Assembly: GCF_019059575.1 (NCBI RefSeq)
Contig: NW_024882711.1
Span: 1-64,000, forward strand
DNA length: 64,000 nucleotides
Direction: 5' to 3'
Source: Amphibalanus amphitrite
Taxonomy: Eukaryota > Arthropoda > Thecostraca > Balanomorpha > Balanidae
Positions 10,997 to 22,596 of the stretch are shown piece after piece. A program made the position numbers and the translations under genes. The notes beneath the pieces are model-generated. The model did not search any database. It saw nothing but the letters and a program-made list of their open reading frames with translations, and was not told the DNA's origin. How positions within the stretch are numbered: the stretch's first letter is position 1; the number at the start of each line of letters is the position of its first letter.

Positions 10997-11336
10997 TACA
11001 CACAGAAAAATATTAACACCGTTAGCGGTGTAATTGCACAGTACATATCTGAGCACTTGAGGAAAGTTAATTTAGTCCCTTCCCCGCTTAAATTACTCGC
11101 GCTTCTAAATGAACACCAGGAAGAAGGTAATAGAACACTGTTAGGAGGGTTGGGTGTTTTGCTACATGTAGTAAAACACCCAACCCTCCTAACAGTGTTC
11201 TATTACCTTCTTCCTGGTGTTCATTTAGAAGCGCGAGTAATTTAAGCGGGGAAGGGACTAAATTAACTTTCCTCAAGTGCTCAGATATGTACTGTGCAAT
11301 TACACCGCTAACGGTGTCAATATTTTTCTGTGTGTA
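10997..11336. repeat. 340-bp near-perfect palindrome, copy 2
   Basis: Same unit, length and TA-flanked ends as the palindrome at 10451. The copies differ at only a handful of bases and are separated by 206 bp of unrelated sequence, so this is a second insertion rather than a local duplication. Each arm contains an open frame of roughly 85 codons that reads identically in all four arms. It is a by-product of symmetry. Confidence 0.9.
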
Positions 11337-12690
11337 GGTAGGGGGAGACATTGGTCTGGGCAGGCACCCTAGTGAGTCACCGGGGCTGAGCCCGTCCAGA
11401 GGACGGGCTGCACCCAGGCCCCAGCCCCAAAGTAGGTACACACTGCACCCGGCTACGGGGTGCGCTCCCTCGGGAGCAACGGTGCCGCTCCAAGGGAGCA
11501 GCCCGCATGAGATAAAGTTGCCTGTCCAGCCCGGAGGGAGGTTGCAGCGTGGAGGAGAAGGACTTCAGTATCCTGAGGATAGAAGCACGGAACGGTGCCC
11601 GCTTCACTCTCATTCACCGCTTTTGTACTCGGCCCGAGGCGGTAGTGCGTTCTAAAAACAGGCATGAGGCAAAGGCCATGTCCTTCGAACGTACGGTTCT
11701 CCAGTAAAGTCTTGTTGGTTTTGCTTTTTCGGACATATCTGGTCCTATATAATGTTCAAATGCATAAGTATCAGCTCGAATTATGTGTATGCACATTTAC
11801 CACGAGACTGTGAAATTGCATCGTTGTATGTCAAATACTTTCCGAGATATTCACCAAAAACCTCATTTTCTGCCGTTTGGGGTATTCTGGCCGCAATCTT
11901 CCTGGGATCGCCTATGGCATCAGTAGAGCCATCTAACGAGAGGAACGAGGAAACACAGAATCATGAATGAATCGAGCGCGTAGTAAACGGTGTATGAAAG
12001 GGAGACTCGGCAGAGGCTATCCGGGTGGCCGGCGCGCGGCGCGCCCTTAGGCGTCGGCCGACCCTTCGGACCGCGTGGGGTCAGAGGTCGCGCTAGGGAA
12101 GTCTCGGCTCTGGGTTTTAGTGCTGTGCAGTCATGAAGGGAGGATAGGATAGCGCTAGCCCGACTGACTAGTATCTCGGCTGATTCGTGTGGGGTGGAAG
12201 GGAGCACAGAACGGGATGGCAGTTAGTGGTGGATGGTGGGATGGTGGTTAGGTTAGTGCGTACTGCGTAGAACGTAGCTGAACATGCATTTTTTCACGGC
12301 AAGCAACATGCAGCATAATGTGCGGGATTATGCCAGAACTCATACAAAAAGGAAATAATAATTCGGCCGAGGGAGTGGATGAGTGCTGTGACAAAGCATG
12401 ACGATGCTGCCAAAATCGGGATGTTTTTTGCCCCCATTTTTTTACCCCTGACATGCAGCGCTTGATCCGAACTTAGAGGTCCCCGACTGACCTTAGACCT
12501 TAAAATCGCACCCGTCCGGTGCGCCACCTTTTCTTCAGGGGCGCTCTTCTTGGCTGTATCTGTTCTTACCAATAACTAAAGCAAATCGGATGTATAATAA
12601 AAAGACATACCTCAAACACAGTTTTATTCACATCCGCTCGTGTGCATACTTGTTTTGACCTATACCTTCTCGCATCATAATATATCACTT
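11337..12690. other. Intergenic, no gene recognised
   Basis: Mixed unique sequence. No splice-bounded coding block, repeat array or known family is visible. The CAAAATCGGGATG... text near 12410-12550 may be an old repeat, but I cannot place it. Confidence 0.35.
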
Positions 12691-13607
12691 CAGTGCCTCG
12701 CCGGCACAGGCCATTTTGAGTCCTTCGACGGCACAAGGGGGGGGGGGGGGGTTGGTACGACCCCCCCTCGCGTTTGGCCCCTGATCGAGCTAGAGCTTCG
12801 CGGAAAAAACGAGCGTGTTGCCCGTTACGAGAGGAAGCCGATGATACCCAATTTTAAGGTCCTAGGTCATCGGGTGACCTTCCAGGTCAGGTCAATGACC
12901 CCAAAACCGGGAAAATCGGGACCTGTTAGAACTTAGAAAGTCGTAAAGTGTGGCTGCTATGTGGTTTTCCGGGGTGCTGATCACGAATATCGTGTTAGTT
13001 TTGATCAGAGATGATGTCTTTAAGCATTTAGACCAGGTCGGGTCAGGTCAGGTCAGGTCAACCGGTAGGGGTTGTGACGGGTATTCGTAATACGTGTCAA
13101 CCGCCTCGGACAGCTTCGTAACATGTTACGAAGGGACCAAAACTACTTCGTAAATGTTCAAAAGGTTGCTAAATTCGAATTCAGCTCCAAAAGCTAGCCT
13201 AGAAACATGTAAAACTCGAAAAAGTGAACCGAGGTCACCCGAGGTCACCAAAGGTCAATGACCTAACCTGATCTTCAGGTGACCTTGACACCCACCCTAA
13301 TGAATGGGAGCAATATCAAATCACATGTTTGAACGTTTGAAACCACGAAAAGCTTGCAAACGCGCGGCTAATGCGAGCCGACATGCGCCGAACCGCGATT
13401 TCGGCCAAACATGGTCACAGAAAAGAGGTCACAGGTCAAAGGTCATTTGGGTCAGGGTCATGAAATTTTCAGGGTAGGTGTAAAATTGATCAATGCGAGG
13501 GTACTGAAAGTTTCGTTGCGATCGGCCGCTTTTTACGCGAGTTATTCGCAAAAAACCTTAGGGGGGGGGTTGCATCAATCCCCCCCCCCTGTGCCGGCGA
13601 GGGTTAA
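12691..13607. mobile_element. TTAA-flanked AGGTCA-rich element, copy D
   Basis: Very close relative of copy B. The left TIR CCTCGCCGGCACAGG begins at 12696, but its TTAAC has been replaced by AGTGC, so the left TTAA is lost. The right end CCTGTGCCGGCGAGGGTTAA is intact at 13588-13607. Subterminal G/C hairpins are at about 12737-12776 and 13560-13589. IR-1 sites AGGTCAATGACCC (12889-12901) and AGGTCAATGACCT (13252-13264) are both present, at the same relative places as in copy B. Non-coding. Confidence 0.85.
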
Positions 13608-13990
13608 CCCTCGACGGAATTTTGGGTTTTCTGCATATACCCCGGCCGAGGGGGGGGGGGGGGCGATTACGACCCCTCTCCGTCTTTTTGACCCTAATTG
13701 AGCTAGCGCCTTGCGGATAAAACTGAGCGCGTGCGTTGTATGAGATGCAGCAACTGGTACCCGAGTTGAATGTCTCTGGTCAACTGATAAAGTCTGAGGT
13801 CAGTATAAGTGCTCCAAGTCGCGGGATCGGTTTTTGGTAAACAACTTCACCATAAGTGGTTATAGAGCCAAGATAATGGCAACATCGAGCTTTGCATGCT
13901 CAAGCGCGTCGAATAGTATACGCTTTGTTTTTGTTGAGGTCAATTTAAGGTGTTCACCAATCACCTCAGGTCATGTCAGGGCAGAGCCAC
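13604..13990. repeat. Partial TTAA-type element abutting copy D
   Basis: Shares the TTAA at 13604-13607 with copy D and begins TTAACCCTCGACGGAATTTT. It then has the family's G-run, a C-run hairpin (about 13650-13675) and a diverged version of the family's ATTGAGCTAGCGCCTTGCGG block. The right end is not found. Confidence 0.45.
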
Positions 13991-14758
13991 TCAGGCCACG
14001 AGGCTGGCTCAAGGAGGTCATATCGCTTATTCGATTCGGTAGGTCCTCACAAGTCCACTGTGGCTTCCCGACTCGCCAGCTCAATTTGATCGGGACTTCC
14101 GACTTTTTGGTGAAAACTCCTGTGACCTTAGTGACGTCATAAATGAAGTCGCCTAACTTTAATAATGGAAAAGTGAATGCTGGGGCTTGCAAAGATTTTA
14201 TAAACTCGCGAATTAATGCGCTTGAGACAGCTTTAGATGGCTCCCGGCGCCAAAATAACAGCTTTCATATTTTCCAATTGATTAATAATCGTGAGGTTGC
14301 CTTATTACCCACGCTAGTGTATCGGCACCATAGCACATGGTCGAGACTGTCGTCAGCCACGGACTCGCACTCCGGACAAACCCTCTTAGCCCGTTGACTG
14401 CGGGTGACCTTGACATGTTAACAAGCCTGATCGGCGGCCGGCCGCTGTCGTGCGGTCGTTACACACGGAGGGGAGGGAGACACAAAGCTCTACGTTATAG
14501 CTGACCTCTGACCTTTCCCTGCGCCCTGGTCACTGACCCCGCTCCATGTCGCTGGGCGGTGGCATGGCGGTGGAAACCGGTTCTAGCCTCTACACATGCC
14601 ACCATTCTAACCCTCCCCTCCCCACGCTACTACGCGGCGTGGAGTAGGTAGGTACGCTTGTGCGTAACTGGGCGGAGCAAGGGGTCACGCGATACAGGGG
14701 CGGAACTGGTTGCCCTCCCGCTCGCCGAGCGACCAACGACTAATACCCTGGAGAACCG
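13991..14758. other. Intergenic, no gene recognised
   Basis: Contains scattered GGTCA motifs that may be the decayed continuation of the element at 13604, then unique GC-richer sequence. Nothing coding is supported. Confidence 0.3.
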
Positions 14759-16047
14759 TACCTACATAGGTACAGGGACCCGCAGTTGCTACTGTACACA
14801 TATATTACCCATTTAGAATTGCGCTATTATTTGCTAAGTGCTGGCCATTGGAGAAAGGAAATGTAGCGCAAAGTATGGAGGAATAACACATGTTTGCTCC
14901 TAGCACGTATGTTTTGTATAATTCCTCTTACCGCAACAGATATTATTCCAAAACTACAATCGTGCTATTTTTCCGCGCCGGTTGCCTCCCCAGAGCCCGT
15001 CCTTGGTATCGCCTATAGCTTCCGTTCCCGCTACGTGAATGAAAGTCACGTGACTACTACAGGTTTGCGCTCAGTACTAACACACCTAGCCCGAGGGCCG
15101 GTCCGTAGCGGGGAGGGGTAGAACGCCTGAGCTCCAGCGCAGTGGAGGTGGTGGTGGCCCGTATCATAAAGAGGCAACCGTAAGCAGAACTACAATTGCT
15201 GCAGTATAAGATTATGATCAAGTTTTCTTTAAATGTATTGATTGACAAGAAAGTGCAACGTTTATCCGATATAATAAAACGGTGTGCAAGGCCTTGGAAG
15301 AACTATAAAACATATTCAGCAACGTATAAATTTCTGATACAGGCCATGACCTTTCACCTTGCCTCCGGGGAGGACCGCTCAGGAAGCCACATACCGAACG
15401 AATCGAGGCCTCGCAGCGCGGCGGCAGAGGAGGTGGATAAACCATAGCCAGATCTTTCGATTACTTATGTTTCCAGAAGAAGGAGGGGGGGGGGCTATTT
15501 TCAACCCACTCACCAATCCTTTCCTTATTAACTTATAGCTTACCGAAAAATGCAACACAATGGTGGCCGTCACGAGATGTAGCGAAGAGTGCCTCAGCCA
15601 CACCGGTTTTGAGTAAACTTTAAGCATTCGAATTCAGGCCAGTGATCCTAAAGCGTTATTTTATTTTTGTCGTGCATAAGCTGGGATGACGTGGTCCAAG
15701 TTAATTGCGAAGAAACGGTTTTAGTTTCAGAACATTTATGAGGCTAGTGGCGCCAAATAGTATACGTTTGTTGTAAAATGTCAAATAGAATGTTGACGTG
15801 CTATCCAGATGATGGAATTTATTTGACACAAGAAGTCAAAAAGTGGCATCGTTAGTCATCCTGCATATCTATAAATCGATTCGTCACCTTGGTTCGAGCT
15901 CAATAGTTCTTTTCGCGGATGATCGGTTTCGTTTTCTTTTATTTGGGGGGGACAGTTTATGAGCCAGTAACCACCCTCCCCAGCCCCCCCAAACAACCAT
16001 TGTTGACAAATACTGTGATGGCCTAAAAATGCCCTCAATTGTGTAAC

Positions 16048-16917
16048 GTAGGGAAGAATGAGGTAAGTTGAGCCGCTTTTGTTTTTCGTAAGCTACAGGC
16101 TAACTTACTGATCATTTTTCTGCGTTTACGAGTTGGACGGACAGAGTGGTCATTGCGCATGTAATGGTGGCCAGAAATGTTTCATACCGCTTATTTTTGT
16201 ATCTGAAAGGCTACGTCAAAAATCATCTTGCACGTTGCTCATCTTACCCCATGGGCGGGGTAAGTTGAGACACGTCGTGGGGAAAGTTGAGCATGGATGG
16301 AAAAAGCGAACCTCTTCTTTTCCCGGGCGCGGCGAAGACTGGGCTCTTTTATTTACTCAATGGTATACATACTTATGGCAAAGTTTTTTCCTCCATCAAA
16401 AAGTGACTGTTTTAAGCCTTCCAATAACTCGTCAAGTTTTCTATCACGAAAGAAATCATTTTATCCTTCAGATAATATGCAAATCACTTACAACTTGTGT
16501 AATCAACAAAGAAAAACAATTTCCTACCATTTTTATTCAGCAGATACAAGCGCAGCTCAGTTTGGTTTTCGACAGCGGAGACAACAATGGCTTATCCGGC
16601 TCATCTTCCCCCAGGTGAAAATGGCTCATCTTACCCCACCCGTGGCCATTTTCGATTAATGACACCCGCTAAGGAAAATAACCATGCACCGCAGATAACA
16701 ACCATCTCATTTTAAAGGCAAAACATGTCTTAGTTATCAGGGGCGATACCACATGTTACCGGGTGCTGAGCGTGAGAACGTTGCCGTCTCACGTGAAAGA
16801 CTGCAGCATCGTAAGCGAACGGCACATGGAAGCTCAAGTCAATCAGCGCCATAGGAGCTGAGAAACATGGGGTGGCTAAACTTGCCCCTTGGCTCATCTA
16901 TACCTCACTCTCCCCTA
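16048..16917. repeat. MITE with GGTAAGTTGAGCC-type ends
   Basis: The left TAGGGAAGAATGAGGTAAGT and the right end (reverse complement AGGGGAGAGTGAGGTATAGA) are diverged inverted repeats. GGGGTAAGTTGAG / CTCATCTTACCCC phrases recur inside at about 16257 and 16621. This terminal phrase is widespread in invertebrate MITEs. Non-coding. Confidence 0.55.
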
Positions 16918-17392
16918 TTTGGGGCTCGCAACCTTGATTCGTTAAAGTTATTTGTCTGTTCATTATAAAAGCTGTCAAATTTGCCGTATCATTAAACTTT
17001 TATTGAGTTTGTATTTCACACTTATCTAAAATGAACAATTTTGTCACCGGCTTCTTTTATGAATGGAAGTGGATGGTCGCATGAATGAACGAATGAATAG
17101 CTCCATTTGAGCATCAGCTGAAATCAATCCTAAAATTTAATCTACCAGTCTGCAACGAAAAGGTTTAAAAACCAGTGCAAGTTAGGTGCAGTTTCTAATC
17201 TATGCCGTTTTTTATTAAGTGTCTCATAGTTCCTTAATCTTGAGCCGCTTCTCTCACGATTCATTTTATGTGTTGCTTACATTGTTCAAGAAGTTATATT
17301 ATTCGAGCTCGTTGGTCTTAAAAACTGCTATCGAAGTAAATTAAAGTGTTTCGGGCTTCGGCACTTAAAAAGCAATCGATATTTAACCCTCA

Positions 17393-18385
17393 CCTATTTA
17401 GGCATTTCTTTTCAGCGTCTTACATGTAGCGGAGAGGCGTATAGAAACCCTCAGCCATTCGGCCCTTTATAAAAAGAGCCAGAGCTTAGCTGAAAAATAA
17501 AAAGAGCGTGCTGCTCGTGACGAGAGAAATCCGATGATTTGAGGGTCCTGGTCATCGCTGACGAGAAAAAGCCAATTATTTTTATGTCCTGGTCAATGCT
17601 GAGATCCTAGGTCACTGGTTGACCTCCCAGATCAGGTTAATAACCCAAAAGCACGGAAAATTGGGTCCTGCTAGAATTTCTACAAGTGAAGTTTGCTGGG
17701 ACTTGGCTTGCTTCTGACTCCGAATTTGCACTTGCTTTGATCAAAGATGATGTATCAAAGCATTTGGGGTAGGACGGGTCACGCCAGATCACCCATTAGG
17801 CGTTCTGCCGGTTATATAGAATGTTAACCAGCACTTACAGCCTTGCAACATATTGCATAGGCACTATAACTGATACCTAAGTATGCCTAGTTTTCAAATG
17901 CTAAAATGGGTGCTAAATTTCAAACCAACACTTCCTAAAAACCACAGTAAAAAGGTGTAAATTTAAGGAAGTTAACCGAGATCATTTCAAGTAAATGACC
18001 TTAACCTGAGTTTCACGTGACCTTGGCACCCACAACAATTAATGAGACAAACATTAGATAGTATATTTCACATGTTGTAACGTTGCTAATCACGAAACGA
18101 CTATGGAAACACACAGAAGATGTGCGCTGACTTTCAATTGCTATTCTGGCCTGACATGATCTTGAGAAAAATAATCACAGGTTAAAAGTAATTTGGTTCA
18201 GGGATTTAAAATTCTCGGACAAGATGCAAAAATGATAAGGGCTATTTAATTTTCCGGGAAGTTGTAAAATTGATTAACTCCAGGGCACCAAAGAATCGTC
18301 GCAATCCTTCGCTTTGCCGCGATTTATTGGTGAAAAACAGGGGCGCGGTCTACTTACCTCTACTTATATGTGTGGTGAGGGCTAA
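17393..18385. mobile_element. Decayed TTAA/AGGTCA element, copy F
   Basis: Starts TTAACCCTCACC and ends GGTGAGGGCTAA. The body follows copy B block by block (AGAGCTTAGC...GAGCG near the left, GGTCCTGGTC..., ATGATGT..., AACCTG..., ATTTTCGG... near the right) but with perhaps a quarter of positions changed. G-runs and most AGGTCA sites have been lost, so it is an old copy that dates the family. Confidence 0.65.
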
Positions 18386-18399
18386 TATTCATTTTATCT

Positions 18400-18640
18400 G
18401 TGATGAATGTGCAACAATTTCTATATGAACTGAGACCAGTCCATATGAGTATGTTTTTCTCACGGACAATGACAATATAAAAACATTGCGAATAAAACCA
18501 AACGTTTCGGACAACAACGTGCCTTCGTCAGTGGAGAAAAATGAGTGTATAGGTTTAACATCGATGAGAACTAAATGCGGCACCGTCTCGGTCTGGCCAG
18601 CCGGGTTGCCGATAAAATACACAAATATTTATAAGCTTCC
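18400..18640 (-). repeat. Retroelement debris with hammerhead-like core, copy 1
   Basis: On the - strand, CTGACGAAGGCACG is followed about 9 bases later by GAAACG (about 18510-18531). CTGANGA, a short stem and GAAA is the conserved core of hammerhead ribozymes, known from Penelope-like elements. The flanking TTTGGTTTTATTCG is shared with the inverted copy at 18740-18840. Stem II pairs only partly here, so activity is doubtful. Confidence 0.35.
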
Positions 18641-18739
18641 ATGATGTGCTTAAAAAACTGCTGAAAACATATCTTTAAAAAATAAAGATAACTACTTCAT
18701 CGATGTTATCGAAAGAAAACATGTATGCCTAATTACTCA

Positions 18740-18840
18740 TTTCTTGCCACTGACGGAGGCACTTTTTTGTGCGAAACGTCTGGTTTTATTCGTATTGTTA
18801 TATTGTTATTGTATTGTCATTCCCTGTGAGAAAAAAGGAT
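18740..18840 (+). repeat. Retroelement debris with hammerhead-like core, copy 2
   Basis: The + strand reads CTGACGGAGGCAC, a T-rich loop, then GTGCGAAACGTC (about 18749-18778). Here GCAC/GTGC form a clean stem II, but the ninth core base is G instead of A, which should inactivate a hammerhead. It is homologous over about 90 bp to the inverted copy at 18400-18640. Confidence 0.35.
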
Positions 18841-20157
18841 AACTCTTCAGTTAGTAACCATAACAGCGAAACGGCTTATTGTAACACAATTCACTGTGGA
18901 TACGAAACCTACAAGTCCCTAAAATAATTTTATTTACAACTTTTAAAAAGATACAGCTTATACAGCTTGGGCATACAATATTTTCTGCATTAAGATAATA
19001 TTAATTTATCTCCACAGAATATGGTAAATTAGTGCTGCTGAAGTTCGCTTTCGAAGCGTCTCCTCCAGACATTCTACAGCTCTCGTGCCATTTTGGATCA
19101 CGGAACATGGCTGGGCGCAGGACAGGTCAGGTCGTCTGCGAGCTTGGACGGACCACGTGACCACCTCCTCCACTCCCCCTCACTCCCGTCCCCTTCCCCA
19201 GCAGGGCGTCCGATCTAACCGCGCCCCAGGCAGTCGGCTCGGTCCGACCCTCCCTGGTCGAGCCACGGTCCGGTGCCGTCTGAGTTTGTGCCGGGTGCAA
19301 AACTGGAGCAGTAACTAGCGCCGGAACTAGTAGTCAGCACGACCATCGTCAGATGGCAGGAGTAAATGGAATAAGCGGTTCCAGGTTTCAGAAGGAATGG
19401 GGCAGGAAAAAGCGCTGAAAACAATGTTTTGCTGATATAGCCATAAAAATTTCACTGAATTAGGAGAGCAGCACATCAGTTTAAAGCCCTTCAGATGGTG
19501 GTTTTAATAAGCACACAATCATTTCCCAATTCGCCTCCAACGGTGTCACAGGCAAAGAATACGCTGAAATACTAGTGTGTACAGAAGCAACTGCGGGTCC
19601 CTGTACCTACATAGGTAGGCCTGGCACCCAGGCACTAACGCACCGCCAGTCACCGTCCCCCCCGACACGCGCATGAACGGCCAGTCTATTCTGACCGTCT
19701 ACAATTCGGTGACTTGACGGTTTTTAAACTGGGCGTAAAACAATGCCGCAAATTTAGCCGACGAAGACCTTAGTGTCTGGGTAAACGAGAGCTTTCTTTT
19801 TATACCCATTTTTACCCAAGCGCCCCTTTTTGGCCGTATAAGGGCGATTTTTGGGATATTTTACGAGTTTATGGGGCTTTACGGCGGGCCTTTAACGTCA
19901 ATGCAACGGGGACCGTTTTAGGGAGTTCCTCGGCTGGTGGTGGGGCATACATGTGTGCTGATTTTGAACGAAATCGGGAGGGAGCCCCATCAGTGGTGGC
20001 GCCACGAATTTTCGCCAGTGGGGGCAAGCTTGAGGTGACCCGACTGTTGTATGATACACCGATCTGCAAAATCCATGAGCACCTTGCCCCTAGTTGTTGC
20101 CATTCAAAATTATTATGGTTTCAGGTTTCATGGATACCTACATATTGAGCTTAACCA
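18841..20157. other. Intergenic, no gene recognised
   Basis: Apart from the inverted block at 19575-19618, I see only unique sequence. A GC-rich patch at 19085-19320 has short open frames without family similarity. Confidence 0.35.
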
Positions 20158-20734
20158 TTAACCCTCGCGGGCCCGGAAGGGGGGGGGCGTTTTTCGCCTC
20201 CCCCTGGCGAATGTTTGCGATACCTCATGAACGCTTTGGGATAGAAAGACGAAACTTGCTGTGCCTTATCCCCCATTAATTTGACATATTTTGAGAGCAA
20301 AAAAAAAATTGGACCTAGCCTCCTTGACAACGTCACAAGGTCGATTTTGCTAGATCCCTGCACGGCAAACGTCGGCGTCACAGACGTGTACGTGAGGTCA
20401 ACATAAAACTTTTAAGTTTTTTTTCGCAAAGAACTTCAACAAAAATGGCCCAAGAGCTACGGCAGTGGTACAGGTCTCGCGGGTTTTAGCGGTAGGGTTT
20501 GCACATAAAAAATAGTGTTATTTAGGCTATATCTTCGTCGTCTTAGGCTTTTTAGTGTTGAAAATGCGATCGACTTGTTGGGTAACAAACCGCCCATGAT
20601 CGTTTAAAATGGCTTCATCGTAGATCGATTAGTTTCTGAGATATAACCGGAAATGCAAAAGTGCAATAGCCTACCGCTTAATCTCGCGAAAGCGGTACCT
20701 TCGCATTCGTCTCGTCGAGATGCGCCAAATGACA
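20158..20734. repeat. Partial TTAA-type element, left end
   Basis: Begins TTAACCCTCGCGGGCCCGG, then a G-run, CGTTTTTCG loop and C-run (hairpin 20178-20214), as in the AGGTCA elements, with a GACAACGTCACAAGGTC region later. There is no right terminus; a mariner copy starts at 20735. Confidence 0.4.
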
Positions 20735-21712
20735 TACGAGGTGTGGCTAAAAAGAAACCGGACTGCTTGTGCTGACCATAAAGTAGGGGGCCCCAAAACT
20801 AGCAAGACACTGGACATTAATCTTTATCATATTGTCGTGATGTGTGCCATACGGCACCTCGATATCGCTATTATTCTCCTTTCCACAGCTCTTTGTTTTA
20901 TTGATGACGCCGACGCTGGTCACTCCGGTCTGGATGTCCTGGACTGATTCAAAATGGGTTTCCTTGACGATGTTTTTCATTTCAGGGAACAGCCAAAAGT
21001 CACTGGGAGGGAGGTTTGGCAAATAGGAGGGTGCTTGAGCACCGCGACCTGCTTTTCGGCAACGAACTGCTGAACGCTAATGACAGAATGCGCGGGAGCG
21101 TTGTCGTGATGGAGCACCCAGTTCTTGGCTTCCCAGAAACTCCACTTGGTGCGCCTGACTCGTGAAATAAGGCGTCCCAGGTCTTCCTTGTAGAAGTGGC
21201 TGGTCGACTGTCGTACACCTCCAGCACGAACTGGCGGTGAACGAATCCCCTATGATCGAAAAAGACGATCAATGTCGTCTCCACCCTCGACTTCGACATG
21301 CGCGCGGACGTTGATGGACCTCCAGACATTGGGGTCATCACCGACATCCTCACGACCAGTGCTGAACCTCGTATGCCATTCAAACACTTGCATGTTACAC
21401 ATGACTTGCTCCCCATTAACAGCCTTGAACAGATTCAGCGTCTCTGTTGGACTTTTCTCCAGTCTGGAAAGGAACGTGATGTTCCCTCTTTTTTTCGAAG
21501 TTCATCGTAGAAGCCTGCAGCGATGACAAGGCCGCCGAACATCGATAAAACAAAGAGCTGTGGAAAGGAGAATAATTGCGATATCGAGATGCCGTTTGGC
21601 ACACATCACGACAATATGCTAAAGATTAATGCCAAGTGTCTCGTTAGTCTTCGGGTCCCCTAGTTTATGGCCAGCACGAGCAGTCCGGTTTCTTTTTAGC
21701 CACACCTCGTAT
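20735..21712 (-). mobile_element. Dead mariner-family transposon
   Basis: Bounded by TA and inverted ends CGAGGTGTGGCTAAAAAGAA. The inverted similarity extends unusually far, about 180 bp at each end. Between them the - strand carries a decayed mariner transposase. An N-terminal helix-turn-helix region with an EWHTRF-like motif lies around 21330-21510, an IVFFDHRG strand at about 21250, an HHDNAPAHS-type motif (second catalytic Asp) around 21090-21110, and PNLPPSDFWLFP at 20980-21020. The last should read SPDLAP, so the third catalytic Asp is Asn. At least two frameshifts separate these blocks, so the copy cannot make transposase. Confidence 0.8.
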
Positions 21713-22593
21713 ATAATGCATATACACATCTATCACATTTTGTCATACCTCCCTGAGCTCAGTCTCAGGCTAAGGGTTCCCAAGAGGATGATCTCATCTC
21801 TATTCTCTTCTCCGGCCGACTTTTGACAAACTGACTCTCAACCTCCTCGAGGTCAAGCTCGAGGACAGCCTTCTGGTGAATGAAAATGAGTATACTCATT
21901 TTCCCACTCATTCCCCTATAGGGGAATGAGTGGGAGTAGGAGATATGCGACAGGCGGTCCGAGAACGAACGTTTTGCTGATGCACTTGATACGGGGATCG
22001 TCAAAAACAGACGTACTATTATAATCGCCTATCATGAATGTTGCACCGGTCTTCTGTTCCCTTTTCAACATCAGCCAAATTTTGTGGGGGCAAAAACATA
22101 GTTTTGCCCCCACGGCCTCATGCCAGTGGGGGCAGTCTGCCCCCACTGCCCCCACGGTGGCGCCGCCCTTGACTGCCCCATTGACCCAAAATTTTGATTT
22201 TCCTGTAAAAACTTTCCTATGGGAAAAAAGTGAAATTTCACTGCGCAGCTGTGTCTGAGCTTTCGATGAGTGTAGTTTTTATCCAAGATAACTCGTTTTT
22301 ATCCTTCTTGTGACGTCATTTCTAGTGGAAAACGGGAAAACGGTTCATAAAGGTTTCCCTCTCCCGGATCCTTTTTTCCCCCTACCGATTGTGCCAACTC
22401 CCGTTACATTTATTAATTTATTGTTCTAATAATATGCATTTCTAGCATTTATCAATGGTCTGTAAAAAAAATCAAATTTATAATATATTTTTTGAAAGCC
22501 TGGCACAAAAAGAATTGTCTACAACCATAAAATGTTTATGGAAAAGGCAGCGCCGTCAAGTCTTTTGGCTTCCGCGCCCAGAGTGGAGCAATC
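21713..22593. other. RPS17 upstream region
   Basis: Holds a GGGGGCAAAAACATAG / CCCCCAC-rich palindromic patch at 22084-22170, a short ACTCATTCCCCTATAGGGGA palindrome near 21900-21930, and AT-rich sequence up to the RPS17 start. The TCTTTTGGCTTCCGCG stretch just before the ATG may contain the pyrimidine-type transcription start expected of ribosomal protein genes (inference). No TATA box is obvious. Confidence 0.35.
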
Positions 22594-22596
22594 ATG
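22594..22596 (+). CDS. RPS17: RPS17 coding exon 1 (ATG only)
   Basis: The start codon sits in AATCATGG and is followed at once by the donor GTGGGT. The next exon begins with the second codon (Gly), matching the Met-Gly start of eS17. Confidence 0.85.

Larger units (their letters stand above)
14759..19618. mobile_element. Possible 4.9-kb unit bounded by 40-bp inverted repeats
   Basis: The block at 14759-14802, containing GGTACAGGGACCCGCAGTTG, recurs inverted at 19575-19618 with about 38 of 42 bases matching. Each also contains a mini-palindrome ACCTACATAGGT. If these are termini, the unit is large enough to be autonomous, but the interior shows only nested MITEs, a decayed TTAA element and retroelement debris, with no transposase. 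Two unrelated insertions of one small repeat in opposite orientation explain it equally well. Confidence 0.3.

Noticed and set aside
10451..11336. Identical 85-codon reading frames in all palindrome arms
   Set aside because: They are forced by sequence symmetry and near identity of the two MITE copies; no domain, start context or splice logic.
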